A stretch of 7,020 nt of DNA from an uncultured Woeseia sp. (GCA_937925605.1 CALALV010000055.1:1-7020); one strand, 5' to 3'. Shown: positions 1-6,036, counted from the stretch's first letter. The notes: generated by a model from the sequence alone, not told the origin. A program made the numbers and translations.

Positions 1-142
1 ATCGCCAGTGTCGACAGCAGCCTTTGTGCCGCGCTGAAGGCGCGCGGGCGAGCAGGATCGGCGGCCGCTACGGTTTCTGCGCAGGCGGCTGCGGCACGAG
101 TGTCCGCCGGCCGGCGCGCCTCGCCCGGGCGCGGGCCACCAC

Positions 143-1102
143 ATGAACTGGCGCCGCCTCGCCCGGGTCGCCGGCCTCGGCGCGGCCGGGCTGCTGTTCG
201 TCGTCGCGGCGCTGCTCGGCTGGCTGTACCTCGACGCGCAGCGCGACCGGGTCGACTGGTTCCACGAACGCCACGGCAGCCTCGCCGCGGTCGAGCGCGA
301 GGTGCTGGATGCCGCGCCGGCGCTGACCGCCGAGCGTGTGCGCCTGCAATCGACCTCCGGCCTCGCCGTCACGCTGCGCGTGCTGCGGCCGCGCGCTCAA
401 GAAGAACCGCTGCCGGTGCTGATGCTGCTCGGCGGCCACCGGACCGGCGCGGACGCGGTCGAGCTGTTCGAGTCGGTGGACCAGCGCATCGTCGTCGCGC
501 TCGACTACCCCTACGACGGGCCGCTCAAGACCCGCACGCTGCTGACGACGCTCGGCGCCGTGCCGGCGATCCGGCGGGCCTTCCTCGACGCGGCGCCCGC
601 GATCTGGCTCGCGACGGACTGGCTGGCCGCGCAGGACTGGGCGGATGCCGAGCGCATCGCGCTCGCGGGCGTCAGCCTCGGCGTGCCGTTCGCGGCGACG
701 GCGGCCGCGCACGACGAGCGCATCGCGGCCCTGCTGCTGGTGCACGGCGCGGCCGACAACCGCGCCTGGGTCGAGCACAACATCGCCCGCCGCAACGACC
801 TGGGAACGCTGCTGGGCCCGGCGGCGACGCTCGGCAACTGGCTGGTCTACGGCGACCTGCACGACACGGACCGGCACGTCGCAATGCTGAGCCCGCGGCC
901 GGTCGTGATCGTCGGCGCGAGCGCGGACGAGCGCGTGCCGCCGGGCCAGGCGGAAATGCTGTACGCCGCCGCCGGCGAGCCGAAGTCGCTGCGCTGGACT
1001 GACGGCCGGCACGTGCAGACCGGCCGGCGCGAGGTCGTCGACGAGCTGATGGCGCTCGCGGACGAGGAACTGGGCCGGCTGGTGGCCCCGGCGGCCCGCT
1101 GA
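143..1102 (+). CDS. Membrane-anchored alpha/beta hydrolase (serine hydrolase fold)
   Basis: This 319-residue protein is a probable alpha/beta-hydrolase acting on an unknown ester or amide substrate. Residues about 9-30 form one hydrophobic segment after an Arg-rich start (MNWRRLAR), which suggests a signal anchor with the catalytic domain outside the cytoplasm. The fold is supported by a strand plus oxyanion-type GGH (residues 97-99), a nucleophile elbow GVSLG (176-180, Ser178), an acid in GASADERVP (Asp262) and a late histidine in DGRH (His290). Ser178, Asp262 and His290 appear in the canonical order and form a plausible triad. The ATG at 143 directly precedes the hydrophobic segment, and I see no strong ribosome binding site. 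A reading frame open from position 3 ends in a TGA that overlaps this ATG (ATGA), so coupling to an upstream gene is possible but unproven. The gene ends 132 bp before the aldolase. The family could equally be called a dienelactone-hydrolase-like or prolyl-oligopeptidase-like hydrolase. Confidence 0.82.
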   Translation: MNWRRLARVAGLGAAGLLFVVAALLGWLYLDAQRDRVDWFHERHGSLAAVEREVLDAAPALTAERVRLQSTSGLAVTLRVLRPRAQEEPLPVLMLLGGHRTGADAVELFESVDQRIVVALDYPYDGPLKTRTLLTTLGAVPAIRRAFLDAAPAIWLATDWLAAQDWADAERIALAGVSLGVPFAATAAAHDERIAALLLVHGAADNRAWVEHNIARRNDLGTLLGPAATLGNWLVYGDLHDTDRHVAMLSPRPVVIVGASADERVPPGQAEMLYAAAGEPKSLRWTDGRHVQTGRREVVDELMALADEELGRLVAPAAR

Positions 1103-1109
1103 CCGCGCC

Positions 1110-1133
1110 GGCCCGGGCCGGCCGGGCCGGGCC
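1110..1133. terminator. GC-only inverted repeat after the hydrolase gene
   Basis: GGCCCGG at 1110-1116 can pair with CCGGGCC at 1122-1128 or with the second copy at 1127-1133, eight bases after the hydrolase stop codon. It may stall polymerase or protect the mRNA end. There is no T run after it, only TTGCAAT, so it is not a classical intrinsic terminator. Confidence 0.3.
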
Positions 1134-1192
1134 TTGCAATAGCGGGGGTCGCGCGCGCAGGCCGCGCGGGTGGCGATCGTAGCCGGGCCACG

Positions 1193-1198
1193 TAAAAT
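1193..1198 (+). promoter_or_regulatory. Possible -10 box of the aldolase gene
   Basis: TAAAAT stands out in a very GC-rich stretch 36 bp before the GTG start at 1235. No good -35 lies 16-18 bp upstream (GTGGCG or TGGCGA), so the promoter would be weak or activator-dependent. Confidence 0.35.
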
Positions 1199-1234
1199 AC
1201 CCGGTTTCCCTCCCACCCGACCGCGAGGCGCGCC

Positions 1235-2128
1235 GTGAGCGATTTCGACAAGCAGAAAGAAAAATTCAGGACCCAGGACGGCTTCATCGCCGCGCTCGAC
1301 CAAAGCGGCGGCAGCACGCCGAAGGCGCTGAAACTCTACGGCATCGGCGAGGACGCCTGGTCCGGCGAGGACGAGATGTTCGCCCTCGTGCACGAGATGC
1401 GCACGCGCATCATCACGAGCCCGGCCTTCAACGGCAAGCGCATCCTGGCCGCGATCCTGTTCGAGAACACGATGGACCGCGACATCGAGGGCCGGCCGAC
1501 CGCGGACTACCTGTGGAACGTCAAGCAGGTCGTGCCGATCCTGAAGGTGGACAAGGGCCTCGCCGAGGAGAAGGACGGCGTGCAGCTGATGAAGCCGATG
1601 CCGCAGCTCGACGCGCTGCTGAAGAAGGCGAAGAGCAAGGGCATTTTCGGCACGAAGATGCGCTCGGTCGTCAAGCAGGCGAACGCGAAGGGCATCGCCG
1701 CGATCGTCGAACAGCAGTTCGAGGTCGGCAAGCAGATCGTCAAGGCGGGCCTCGTGCCGATCATCGAGCCGGAGGTGGACATCCACTGCCCGGACAAGGC
1801 GAAGGCCGAGGACCTGCTGCACGCGGAGATCATGAAACAGCTGAACGCGCTCGGTAAGGACCAGCTCGTCATGCTGAAGCTGACGCTGCCCGAGAAGGAC
1901 AACCTGTACGCGGACTGCATCGCGCACCCGAACGTGCTCAAGGTGGTCGCGCTCTCGGGCGGCTACGAGCGCGCGGAAGCGAACGAGCGCCTCGCGCGGC
2001 AGAAGGGCATGGTCGCGAGCTTCTCGCGGGCGCTGAGCGAGGGCCTGAGCGCCCAGCAGTCGGACGACGAGTTCAACGCGATGCTGGACGAGTCGATCCA
2101 GAGCATTTTCGACGCGTCGAAGACCTGA
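1235..2128 (+). CDS. fda: Class I fructose-1,6-bisphosphate aldolase
   Basis: This 297-residue cytoplasmic enzyme cleaves fructose 1,6-bisphosphate to glyceraldehyde 3-phosphate and dihydroxyacetone phosphate (and the reverse) through a lysine Schiff base, in glycolysis and gluconeogenesis. The length equals that of the short bacterial class I enzymes such as staphylococcal Fda. Motifs match the animal aldolase active site in order: ALDQSGGS (Asp22), ILKVDKG (Lys104), GTKMRS (Lys141), PIIEPEV (Glu178 and Glu180), LKLTLPE with the presumed Schiff-base Lys215, ALSGGY (Ser241) for phosphate, and FSRAL (Arg265). The start is GTG. GAGG at 1225-1228 sits six bases before it, and the next residues (MSDFDKQKEKF) fit the family N terminus. 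No metal-binding histidine set of class II enzymes is seen. The gene stands alone, followed by a hairpin. Confidence 0.93.
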   Translation: MSDFDKQKEKFRTQDGFIAALDQSGGSTPKALKLYGIGEDAWSGEDEMFALVHEMRTRIITSPAFNGKRILAAILFENTMDRDIEGRPTADYLWNVKQVVPILKVDKGLAEEKDGVQLMKPMPQLDALLKKAKSKGIFGTKMRSVVKQANAKGIAAIVEQQFEVGKQIVKAGLVPIIEPEVDIHCPDKAKAEDLLHAEIMKQLNALGKDQLVMLKLTLPEKDNLYADCIAHPNVLKVVALSGGYERAEANERLARQKGMVASFSRALSEGLSAQQSDDEFNAMLDESIQSIFDASKT

Positions 2129-2143
2129 CGCGAAGGCGACCGA

Positions 2144-2169
2144 TGGTCCGGACGGCAGCGTCCGGACCA
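2144..2169 (+). terminator. Perfect 10-bp hairpin after the aldolase gene
   Basis: TGGTCCGGAC (2144-2153) and GTCCGGACCA (2160-2169) pair perfectly around the six-base loop GGCAGC, 15 bp after the aldolase stop codon. The trailing sequence CTTCGCTCCGC has no T run. It could be a GC-rich terminator, a processing site or a 3' stabiliser that lets some transcripts continue into the next gene 43 bp on. Confidence 0.5.
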
Positions 2170-2212
2170 CTTCGCTCCGCTACCTTTCACCACTCGAGAA
2201 GAAGCCAACGTT

Positions 2213-2548
2213 TTGGAACTGACAGGAAAGATCGTCCAGGTGCTGCCGGAGAAATCCGGCACGTCCGCCCGCGGACCCTGGCGCAAGCAGGAATACGTCA
2301 TCGAGACCCCGGGCGACTACCCGAAGAAGGTCTGTTTCATGGTCTGGGGCGACAAGATCGACGAGCTCGGGATCAGCGAGGGCCAGGAACTCACCGTGCA
2401 CTTCGACCTGGAGAGCCGCGAGTACAACGGCCGCTGGTACACCGACGTCAAGGCGTGGCGGGTGGAGCGTTCCGGGCAGGAGGGCGATGACGCCCCGCCG
2501 ATGCGCGATGAGCCGCCGCCGCCGACGGATGACGATATTCCGTTCTGA
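2213..2548 (+). CDS. DUF3127-like small protein with an SSB-type C-terminal tip
   Basis: The 111-residue product has two parts. Residues 1-85 (beginning MELTGKIVQVLPEKSG, then YVIETPGDYPKKVCF, then SREYNGRWYTDVKAW) match what I know of the DUF3127 family, a small beta-rich domain of unknown function, probably OB-like. Residues about 86-111 are a flexible acidic and proline-rich tail (DDAPPMRDEPPPPT) that ends DDDIPF, the same tip as E. coli single-stranded DNA-binding protein. In SSB that tip docks partner proteins of replication and repair, so a role at single-stranded DNA or with SSB partners is a fair inference. The start is TTG. It gives the family-like N terminus MELTGK, no ATG lies in frame just upstream, and a GAAG-type binding site ends eight bases before it. 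No operon partner is clear, as the aldolase hairpin lies upstream and ohr has its own -10. Confidence 0.85.
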   Translation: MELTGKIVQVLPEKSGTSARGPWRKQEYVIETPGDYPKKVCFMVWGDKIDELGISEGQELTVHFDLESREYNGRWYTDVKAWRVERSGQEGDDAPPMRDEPPPPTDDDIPF

Positions 2549-2646
2549 TCGTCGCGTGCCCGCAATGAGTTCGCGCGCGTCACGCACCGCCGCAGCCGCG
2601 TCGCGATCGATACGATTCGTTACCGTGCGGAAGCAGCGGGCGAATC

Positions 2647-2652
2647 TATAAT
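2647..2652 (+). promoter_or_regulatory. -10 box of the ohr promoter
   Basis: A perfect TATAAT occurs 45 bp before the ohr ATG and 98 bp after the previous stop codon. The -35 region at 16-18 bp (around 2623-2630, CCGTGCGG) is poor, which fits a regulated promoter. Ohr genes are often repressed by the peroxide sensor OhrR, but no OhrR gene is in the window and I cannot identify its operator. Confidence 0.55.
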
Positions 2653-2697
2653 CTCGGGCTTGAATTTCACCGCACGACTGCAACAGGAGACAACCGC

Positions 2698-3135
2698 ATG
2701 GACTCCATCGACCCCCTCTTCACCGCCACCGCCACCGCCACCGGCGGACGCAACGGTCACACGAAAGCCTCCGACGGCTCCGTCGCCGCGGACCTGTCGG
2801 TGCCGAAGGCCATGGGCGGCCCGGGCAAAGACGGCACGACGACGCCCGAGCACCTGTTCGCGGCCGGCTATGCGGCCTGCTTCGGCGGCGCGCTGGATTT
2901 CGTCGCCTCGAAGGCGAAGCAGGACGCGAAGAAGGCGAAGATCACCTGCAAGGTCAGCATCGGCCCGCGCGAGAAAGGCGGCTTCGGCCTCGCAGTGAAG
3001 CTCCACGTGGAGGACCCGTCGATCCCGCAGGCCGATCTCGAGGGCCTGGTGAAGAAGGCGCACGAGGAGATCTGCCCGTACTCGCACGCGACGCGCAACA
3101 ACGTCGACGTGCAGTTCGAGGTCGCCGGCGGTTAG
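2698..3135 (+). CDS. ohr: Organic hydroperoxide resistance protein Ohr (OsmC/Ohr family)
   Basis: This 145-residue cytoplasmic thiol peroxidase reduces organic and fatty-acid hydroperoxides to alcohols, in the family with lipoylated proteins as electron donors, and the length is typical. Visible family features are the N-terminal TATATATGGRNGH stretch with Arg18, PEHLFAAGYAACF with Glu51 and the peroxidatic Cys61, and EEICPYSHATRNN with the resolving Cys126. The conserved Arg and Glu that polarise the reactive cysteine are both present, so the enzyme should be active. Glycine-rich VPKAMGGPGKDGTTTPE and the paired cysteines favour Ohr over OsmC. The ATG at 2698 has the binding site AGGAGA at 2685-2690. 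The gene converges on the secreted-protein gene, with a hairpin array in between. A period-6 CACCGC tract (2721-2742) encodes the Thr-Ala alternation but is not an insertion compared with the family. Confidence 0.95.
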   Translation: MDSIDPLFTATATATGGRNGHTKASDGSVAADLSVPKAMGGPGKDGTTTPEHLFAAGYAACFGGALDFVASKAKQDAKKAKITCKVSIGPREKGGFGLAVKLHVEDPSIPQADLEGLVKKAHEEICPYSHATRNNVDVQFEVAGG

Positions 3136-3154
3136 GCGCGGTCCGACATGCCGA

Positions 3155-3220
3155 CGGGATTCGTCCGTGAATCCCGGCCGCGAGGGCAGACCTCGCGGCG
3201 CGCCGGTGCGTTGCCGGCGC
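3155..3220. terminator. Three tandem hairpins between convergent genes
   Basis: Three perfect inverted repeats lie end to end in the 98-bp gap between two convergent genes. The first is CGGGATTC (3155-3162) with GAATCCCG (3169-3176). The second is GCCGCGAGG (3177-3185) with CCTCGCGGC (3191-3199). The third is GCGCCGG (3200-3206) with CCGGCGC (3214-3220). Loops are 6, 5 and 7 bases. No T run follows in either direction. The position suggests a two-way terminator or 3' end protector, but folding and transcript ends are not known. Confidence 0.6.
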
Positions 3221-3233
3221 CCGGTCGTGCCAC

Positions 3234-3923
3234 TCAGGGCGCGGTAATCTCGACCGCCTCGTTGAAGAACAGGTAGACGGCCGACTCGTCGTCGTCATCC
3301 AGCGCAGCCTCGCGCGTGACGGCGGCGAAGTGATACTCGTGGCCGGCCTGCAGCACGAGGTTGTCGAAGTTCGTCGTTTCGACGTTGCTGGTGGCGTACT
3401 GCACGAGGATGTCGCCGGTCGTCTTGTCGACCAGGCGCGCGGCCGCGTAGCCCGCCGTCCCCTTGACGATAACCTGAACGCTCACGGTCACCTGCTGGCT
3501 GACGTTGAAACGCCAGCGCAAGGTCGACGATGCCTGCGCGGTCGGTGTGACCAGCGAGTCCCACGCCAGCCCGTCGGCGCCGAGGAAGACGTCGAAACCC
3601 TGCTCCGCCTGGCTCCAGACCTCTATACCGAATCCGGCCGACGTCGCGAGATCGAATCTCGACGTGGCCCAGAGCGCGTGGTCGTCACCGGCCGTGTCTT
3701 CGCCGAAGGACAGGAGTGGCTCCAGCTCGAAGAACGGACCGACGGGAATCGACGGTCCCTTGTAACCGTACAGTTGCTGCAGGTGACCGCCTCCTACGAG
3801 CGGCAGCGAGATCTTGGACGACAGCTCGGCCTCGTCGCTGGTCACGGTCACGACCGGCATCGCGACGGCGGCGGAGCCGAGGCCGAGTCCGATCAGCAGG
3901 AACAGGCTTGGAATCTTTTTCAT
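3234..3923 (-). CDS. Secreted or periplasmic protein of unknown function
   Basis: I do not recognise this 229-residue protein. It begins with a clear Sec signal peptide (MKKIP, a hydrophobic core at residues 6-18, and a likely cut after AVA at residue 21), giving a mature part of about 208 residues. The mature protein has no cysteine, so it is not a lipoprotein and has no disulfides. It is rich in alternating hydrophobic and polar stretches (for example QQVTVSVQVIVKG at 143-155 and residues 188-202), which suggests a beta-sandwich exoprotein. Four consecutive aspartates occur at 209-212. There is no PEP-CTERM or other sorting tail. The ATG at 3921-3923 has a GGAG binding site at 3930-3933 read on the minus strand, so the start is secure. 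The signal peptide and binding site favour this frame over the long plus-strand open frame that overlaps it. The upstream leader contains inverted repeats. Confidence 0.75.
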   Translation of the reverse strand: MKKIPSLFLLIGLGLGSAAVAMPVVTVTSDEAELSSKISLPLVGGGHLQQLYGYKGPSIPVGPFFELEPLLSFGEDTAGDDHALWATSRFDLATSAGFGIEVWSQAEQGFDVFLGADGLAWDSLVTPTAQASSTLRWRFNVSQQVTVSVQVIVKGTAGYAAARLVDKTTGDILVQYATSNVETTNFDNLVLQAGHEYHFAAVTREAALDDDDESAVYLFFNEAVEITAP

Positions 3924-4007
3924 TTTGGTCTCCAGGCTGCCCGGGGGATGGCAGCGTTGCTCGTTGCGGGAACGCTCGCGGATCGTCCGCGACGCGCGGT
4001 ACCTCCA

Positions 4008-4033
4008 CGCTGTCCGCGGGACAGCGCTTTATT
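4008..4033 (+). terminator. Terminator-like hairpin with T-rich tail, plus-strand orientation
   Basis: CGCTGTCC (4008-4015) pairs with GGACAGCG (4019-4026) around GCG and is followed by CTTTATT. Read on the plus strand this resembles an intrinsic terminator, yet no plus-strand gene lies just upstream. On the minus strand it lies about 85-103 bases before the secreted-protein start, so it may instead be a leader structure or may block antisense transcription. Confidence 0.35.
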
Positions 4034-4342
4034 GGCAGCCGGTGTTCAGCAAGAGCCGTGCCGGAACGAGCCGTTGCCAGCAGGATCAACAGCATCCGGA
4101 TTTTCGGCGGCACGGCGCCATGTGCAGAAACTCAAAGCCCGCGCAGCGCGTGTAATGAACTTCGACATAATCCGTGACCGTTGCTGGCACCTGCGGCGCG
4201 GGCGGCGAGCCGGCGCATTGCCGACTGCAATAACGAATTTCCTATCGGCGACGGATTGCCGCGCATGCCGCGCAGCTGCGCGCACCCGTTGCACGCGTAC
4301 CGGGACGGTGCCGCAGGCTGCGGGATGCAGGTTTCGCCGCTT

Positions 4343-4361
4343 GCGCTGCCTCGAGCAGCGC
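4343..4361 (-). terminator. Hairpin just after the HD-domain gene
   Basis: GCGCTGC (4343-4349) pairs with GCAGCGC (4355-4361) around a five-base loop, starting 10 bp beyond the stop codon of the minus-strand HD-domain gene. No T run follows on the minus strand, so it is a weak terminator candidate. Confidence 0.35.
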
Positions 4362-4371
4362 CGCGATCAAC

Positions 4372-5145
4372 TCAGAGGAAGTTGTTCGGCCAGATGATGC
4401 TGCGCCACATGTGCGCGACCGGGCTGCCGTCAAACCCTAAGCCTTCCTTCGGCTGCCGGAAGTTGCGGCCGATGATGTCGACGAACTCGTCGACCTCGAC
4501 GTGCACGTCGTCCTCGAAGGAGTAGAGGTCGTTGATCGTGATCTCGCGCGAGGTCATGTACCACTTGTGATTCTTCGCGCGCTCGTACTCCTCGACGATG
4601 TACGGCTCCGGCCGGTAATCCTCGCCGAAGAAGCGGATGTAGGCCTTCGGGTACTCGTAGCCGACCGACTCGTCCGGGAAGAAGCGCAGCGCCTGGTGCT
4701 TCTCGATCGCCCAGGCGACCTCCTCGTCGACGTAGGGCCGGACCATCTGCGCGGCCCAGTAGCCGTGGTCGGTGCGCACCAGGTTCATGACCGAGATGTC
4801 GTGCAGCAGGCAGGCCATGACGACCTTCTCGCTGCTGCCGTTCTTCAGCGCGAGGCGTGCGCTCTGCAGCACGTGCTGCGCCGGCGCGAAGCGCAACCGG
4901 AAGAAGTCGAGCAGCGTCGGCGCCTCCGGCATCGCCGGCAGGCGCGGCTCGTGGTGCATCAGCCAGGGGCCGGAGTCCGGGCCCTCGCCGCCCAGGTTGC
5001 AGGCCCAGGGGGTGGCGACGCGGCGGTCGAGCCGCTCGCTCATCGCGTGCTCGAGCGCGTCGGCTTTCTCGCTGAGCGTCGCGGCGGCCGCGATCGACGC
5101 GGTCGCGGTCGCGCCCAGGCTGGTCAGGAACTTGCGGCGGTCCAT
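4372..5145 (-). CDS. Tat-exported HD-domain protein, candidate diiron oxygenase
   Basis: The 257-residue product starts with a twin-arginine signal (DRRKFLTSLGATATASIAAAA; Arg3-Arg4 then Phe6-Leu7), so it is probably exported folded with its cofactor bound. The core is an HD domain: AQHVLQSARLAL (His91), ACLLHDISVMN (His115-Asp116), DHGYWAAQMV (His127), AIEKHQALRF (His150) and ITINDLYSF (Asp206). These six residues are the ligand set expected for two metals. The spacings of 24 (first to second His), 23 (third to fourth His) and 56 (last His to Asp) are close to those I recall for PhnZ (24, 24, 57), a mixed-valence diiron oxygenase. The PhnZ residues that bind its phosphonate substrate do not seem conserved, so the substrate differs. 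A periplasmic metal-dependent phosphohydrolase remains possible. The ATG at 5143-5145 has a weak GGGGGT binding site. The gene follows the GntR regulator on the same strand after 70 bp. Confidence 0.72.
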   Translation of the reverse strand: MDRRKFLTSLGATATASIAAAATLSEKADALEHAMSERLDRRVATPWACNLGGEGPDSGPWLMHHEPRLPAMPEAPTLLDFFRLRFAPAQHVLQSARLALKNGSSEKVVMACLLHDISVMNLVRTDHGYWAAQMVRPYVDEEVAWAIEKHQALRFFPDESVGYEYPKAYIRFFGEDYRPEPYIVEEYERAKNHKWYMTSREITINDLYSFEDDVHVEVDEFVDIIGRNFRQPKEGLGFDGSPVAHMWRSIIWPNNFL

Positions 5146-5179
5146 GGCGTACCCCCGGTGCGTTTACGGCAGGCGGACG

Positions 5180-5185
5180 ATTGTA
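5180..5185 (-). promoter_or_regulatory. Possible -10 box in front of the HD-domain gene
   Basis: Read on the minus strand this is TACAAT, 34 bp before the HD-domain ATG and inside the gap after the GntR gene. No good -35 is visible at 16-18 bp. It may give the HD-domain gene a promoter of its own in addition to read-through from the regulator. Confidence 0.35.
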
Positions 5186-5215
5186 GCACCGCGCCGGGCG
5201 CGTACCCGCCGGGTT

Positions 5216-5908
5216 TCAGCTCGTGATCCAGTGCCTTACGTGGTCGACCATCGCGTCGCGCGCGGCTGCGGCGTCGCCGGATTCGATCAGCCGGAACAGT
5301 TCGCGGTGCACGTCGAGCATATGCTGCGCCTGCTCGTGGTCCGGCCAACGCGCGGGCGGGTGCAGCACCTCGCGCATCGCGCGCAGCTGCGCGACCAGCA
5401 CCTCGTTGCCGGTCGCCTTGGCGATCGCCATGTGGAACTCCTCGCCGAGCAGCGCCGAGCGCTCCGGGTCGTCGAGGCAGCCGGCCGCCTCGTCGAGCAG
5501 CGCGCGGATGCGCCCGAGCTCGTCCTTGCCGGCGTGCATCGCGGCCATCGCGACGGTCATGCTCTCGATGCCGGCGCGCGCCTGCAGCACGTCCTCGCGG
5601 GTCACACCGATCAGCTTCAGCTGAATCGCCAGCGCGTCGGCGAAGCGGTCGCCGCTGCCTTCGGCGATCGCGGCGCCGCCCTTCGCGCCCATCTTGATGT
5701 CGACGATGCCCAGCGCCTCGAGGCTGCGCAGCGCGTCGCGCACGCTCATGCGGCTGACGCCGAAGCGCTTGGCCAGCTCGCCCTCGGAGCCGAGCACGTC
5801 GCCGGGCTTCAGCTGCCCGGCGAACAGCGCGTCGCGGATCTGCTTGACGATCTGGCTCGACAGCGTCATGCCGCGAGAGGGTCGGAAGGCGCCGATGTTC
5901 GCTGCCAC
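5216..5908 (-). CDS. GntR-family transcription regulator, FadR/FCD subfamily
   Basis: A DNA-binding repressor or activator that responds to a small, probably carboxylate-bearing ligand. With the GTG start chosen here it has 230 residues. The winged helix-turn-helix spans about residues 15-82, with GSEGELAKRFGVSRMSVRDAL (40-60) matching the GntR recognition helices. The FCD ligand domain spans about 105-228. Three histidines of the FCD metal site are seen: His159 (EEFHMAIA), His201 (DVHREL) and His223 (VDHVRHW). The usual acid four residues before the first His is Gly155, with Glu156 next to it, so the metal site may be altered. The start at 5906-5908 is preferred because GGAG at 5916-5919 lies seven bases upstream. 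A TTG at 5953 would add 15 residues (beginning MQRKSRHRPS) unlike the family. The gene is divergent from the PLP enzyme gene and upstream of the HD-domain gene, and probably controls one or both. Confidence 0.9.
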   Translation of the reverse strand: MAANIGAFRPSRGMTLSSQIVKQIRDALFAGQLKPGDVLGSEGELAKRFGVSRMSVRDALRSLEALGIVDIKMGAKGGAAIAEGSGDRFADALAIQLKLIGVTREDVLQARAGIESMTVAMAAMHAGKDELGRIRALLDEAAGCLDDPERSALLGEEFHMAIAKATGNEVLVAQLRAMREVLHPPARWPDHEQAQHMLDVHRELFRLIESGDAAAARDAMVDHVRHWITS

Positions 5909-6000
5909 GTGCCTGCTCCAGAGTGAGGGCCGATGGCGGCTTTTCCGTTGCAATTGATACGGTTAGCCCACCGGCGGGCGTCCGCATGGTAGCAACCGGA

Positions 6001-6036
6001 TTTATGTATCATCAATAATAGATATGTAACGATTGA
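6001..6036. promoter_or_regulatory. AT-rich divergent promoter/operator region
   Basis: The 213 bp between the GntR gene and the PLP enzyme gene contain one AT-rich island in otherwise GC-rich DNA. It includes TATC at 6007-6010 and GATA at 6021-6024 (a TATC-N10-GATA inverted repeat) and two ATGTA copies (6004-6008, 6024-6028). On the minus strand TTGATG is followed 18 bp later by TACCAT, a weak promoter for the regulator. I could not find the usual FadR-type TNGTNNNACNA operator. Confidence 0.4.

Larger units (their letters stand above)
3924..4371. other. 448-bp non-coding gap with inverted repeats
   Basis: I find no convincing gene here. Short open frames on both strands have the Arg- and Ala-rich look of GC-rich non-coding frames. 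The part nearest the secreted-protein gene would be its promoter and leader. It holds AGCGTT/AACGCT (3953-3958 with 3971-3976), TCGCGGA/TCCGCGA (3976-3982 with 3986-3992) and CGCTGTCC/GGACAGCG (4008-4015 with 4019-4026). A 14-bp palindrome CGCGCAGCTGCGCG is at 4269-4282. I cannot pick a promoter with confidence. Confidence 0.5.

Noticed and set aside
3..146. A plus-strand frame open from the window edge that ends in TGA overlapping the hydrolase ATG, possibly the tail of an upstream gene.
   Set aside because: Its 47 residues show no recognisable motif and another forward frame is open too, so coding cannot be decided from this short piece.
68..2170. A 700-residue minus-strand open frame running antisense to the hydrolase and the aldolase.
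   Set aside because: Its translation is rich in Arg, His, Leu and Val without motifs, it mirrors two genes with clear catalytic residues, and long antisense frames are common in GC-rich DNA.
2609..2625. A short near-palindrome (ACGATTCGT) upstream of ohr, considered as an OhrR operator.
   Set aside because: Only four base pairs each side match and it does not resemble the AT-rich OhrR operators I know.
2721..2742. A CACCGC period-6 tract near the start of ohr, considered as a variable repeat.
   Set aside because: The encoded Thr-Ala alternation before GGR is a usual feature of Ohr proteins, so no expansion is implied.
3685..4113. A minus-strand frame starting MPPKIRMLLILLATARSGTA, with a signal-like N terminus.
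   Set aside because: After about 60 residues it overlaps the secreted-protein gene out of frame and turns Arg-rich. There is no supporting binding site or recognisable domain.
3330..4397. A 355-residue plus-strand open frame across the secreted-protein gene and the following gap.
   Set aside because: The opposite strand has a signal peptide and a proper ribosome binding site, while this frame has no motif and an Arg/Ala/Gly-biased composition.
4501..5926. Plus-strand open frames of 241 and 384 residues opposite the HD-domain and GntR genes.
   Set aside because: Both are complements of genes with clear domains and contain no motif of their own.
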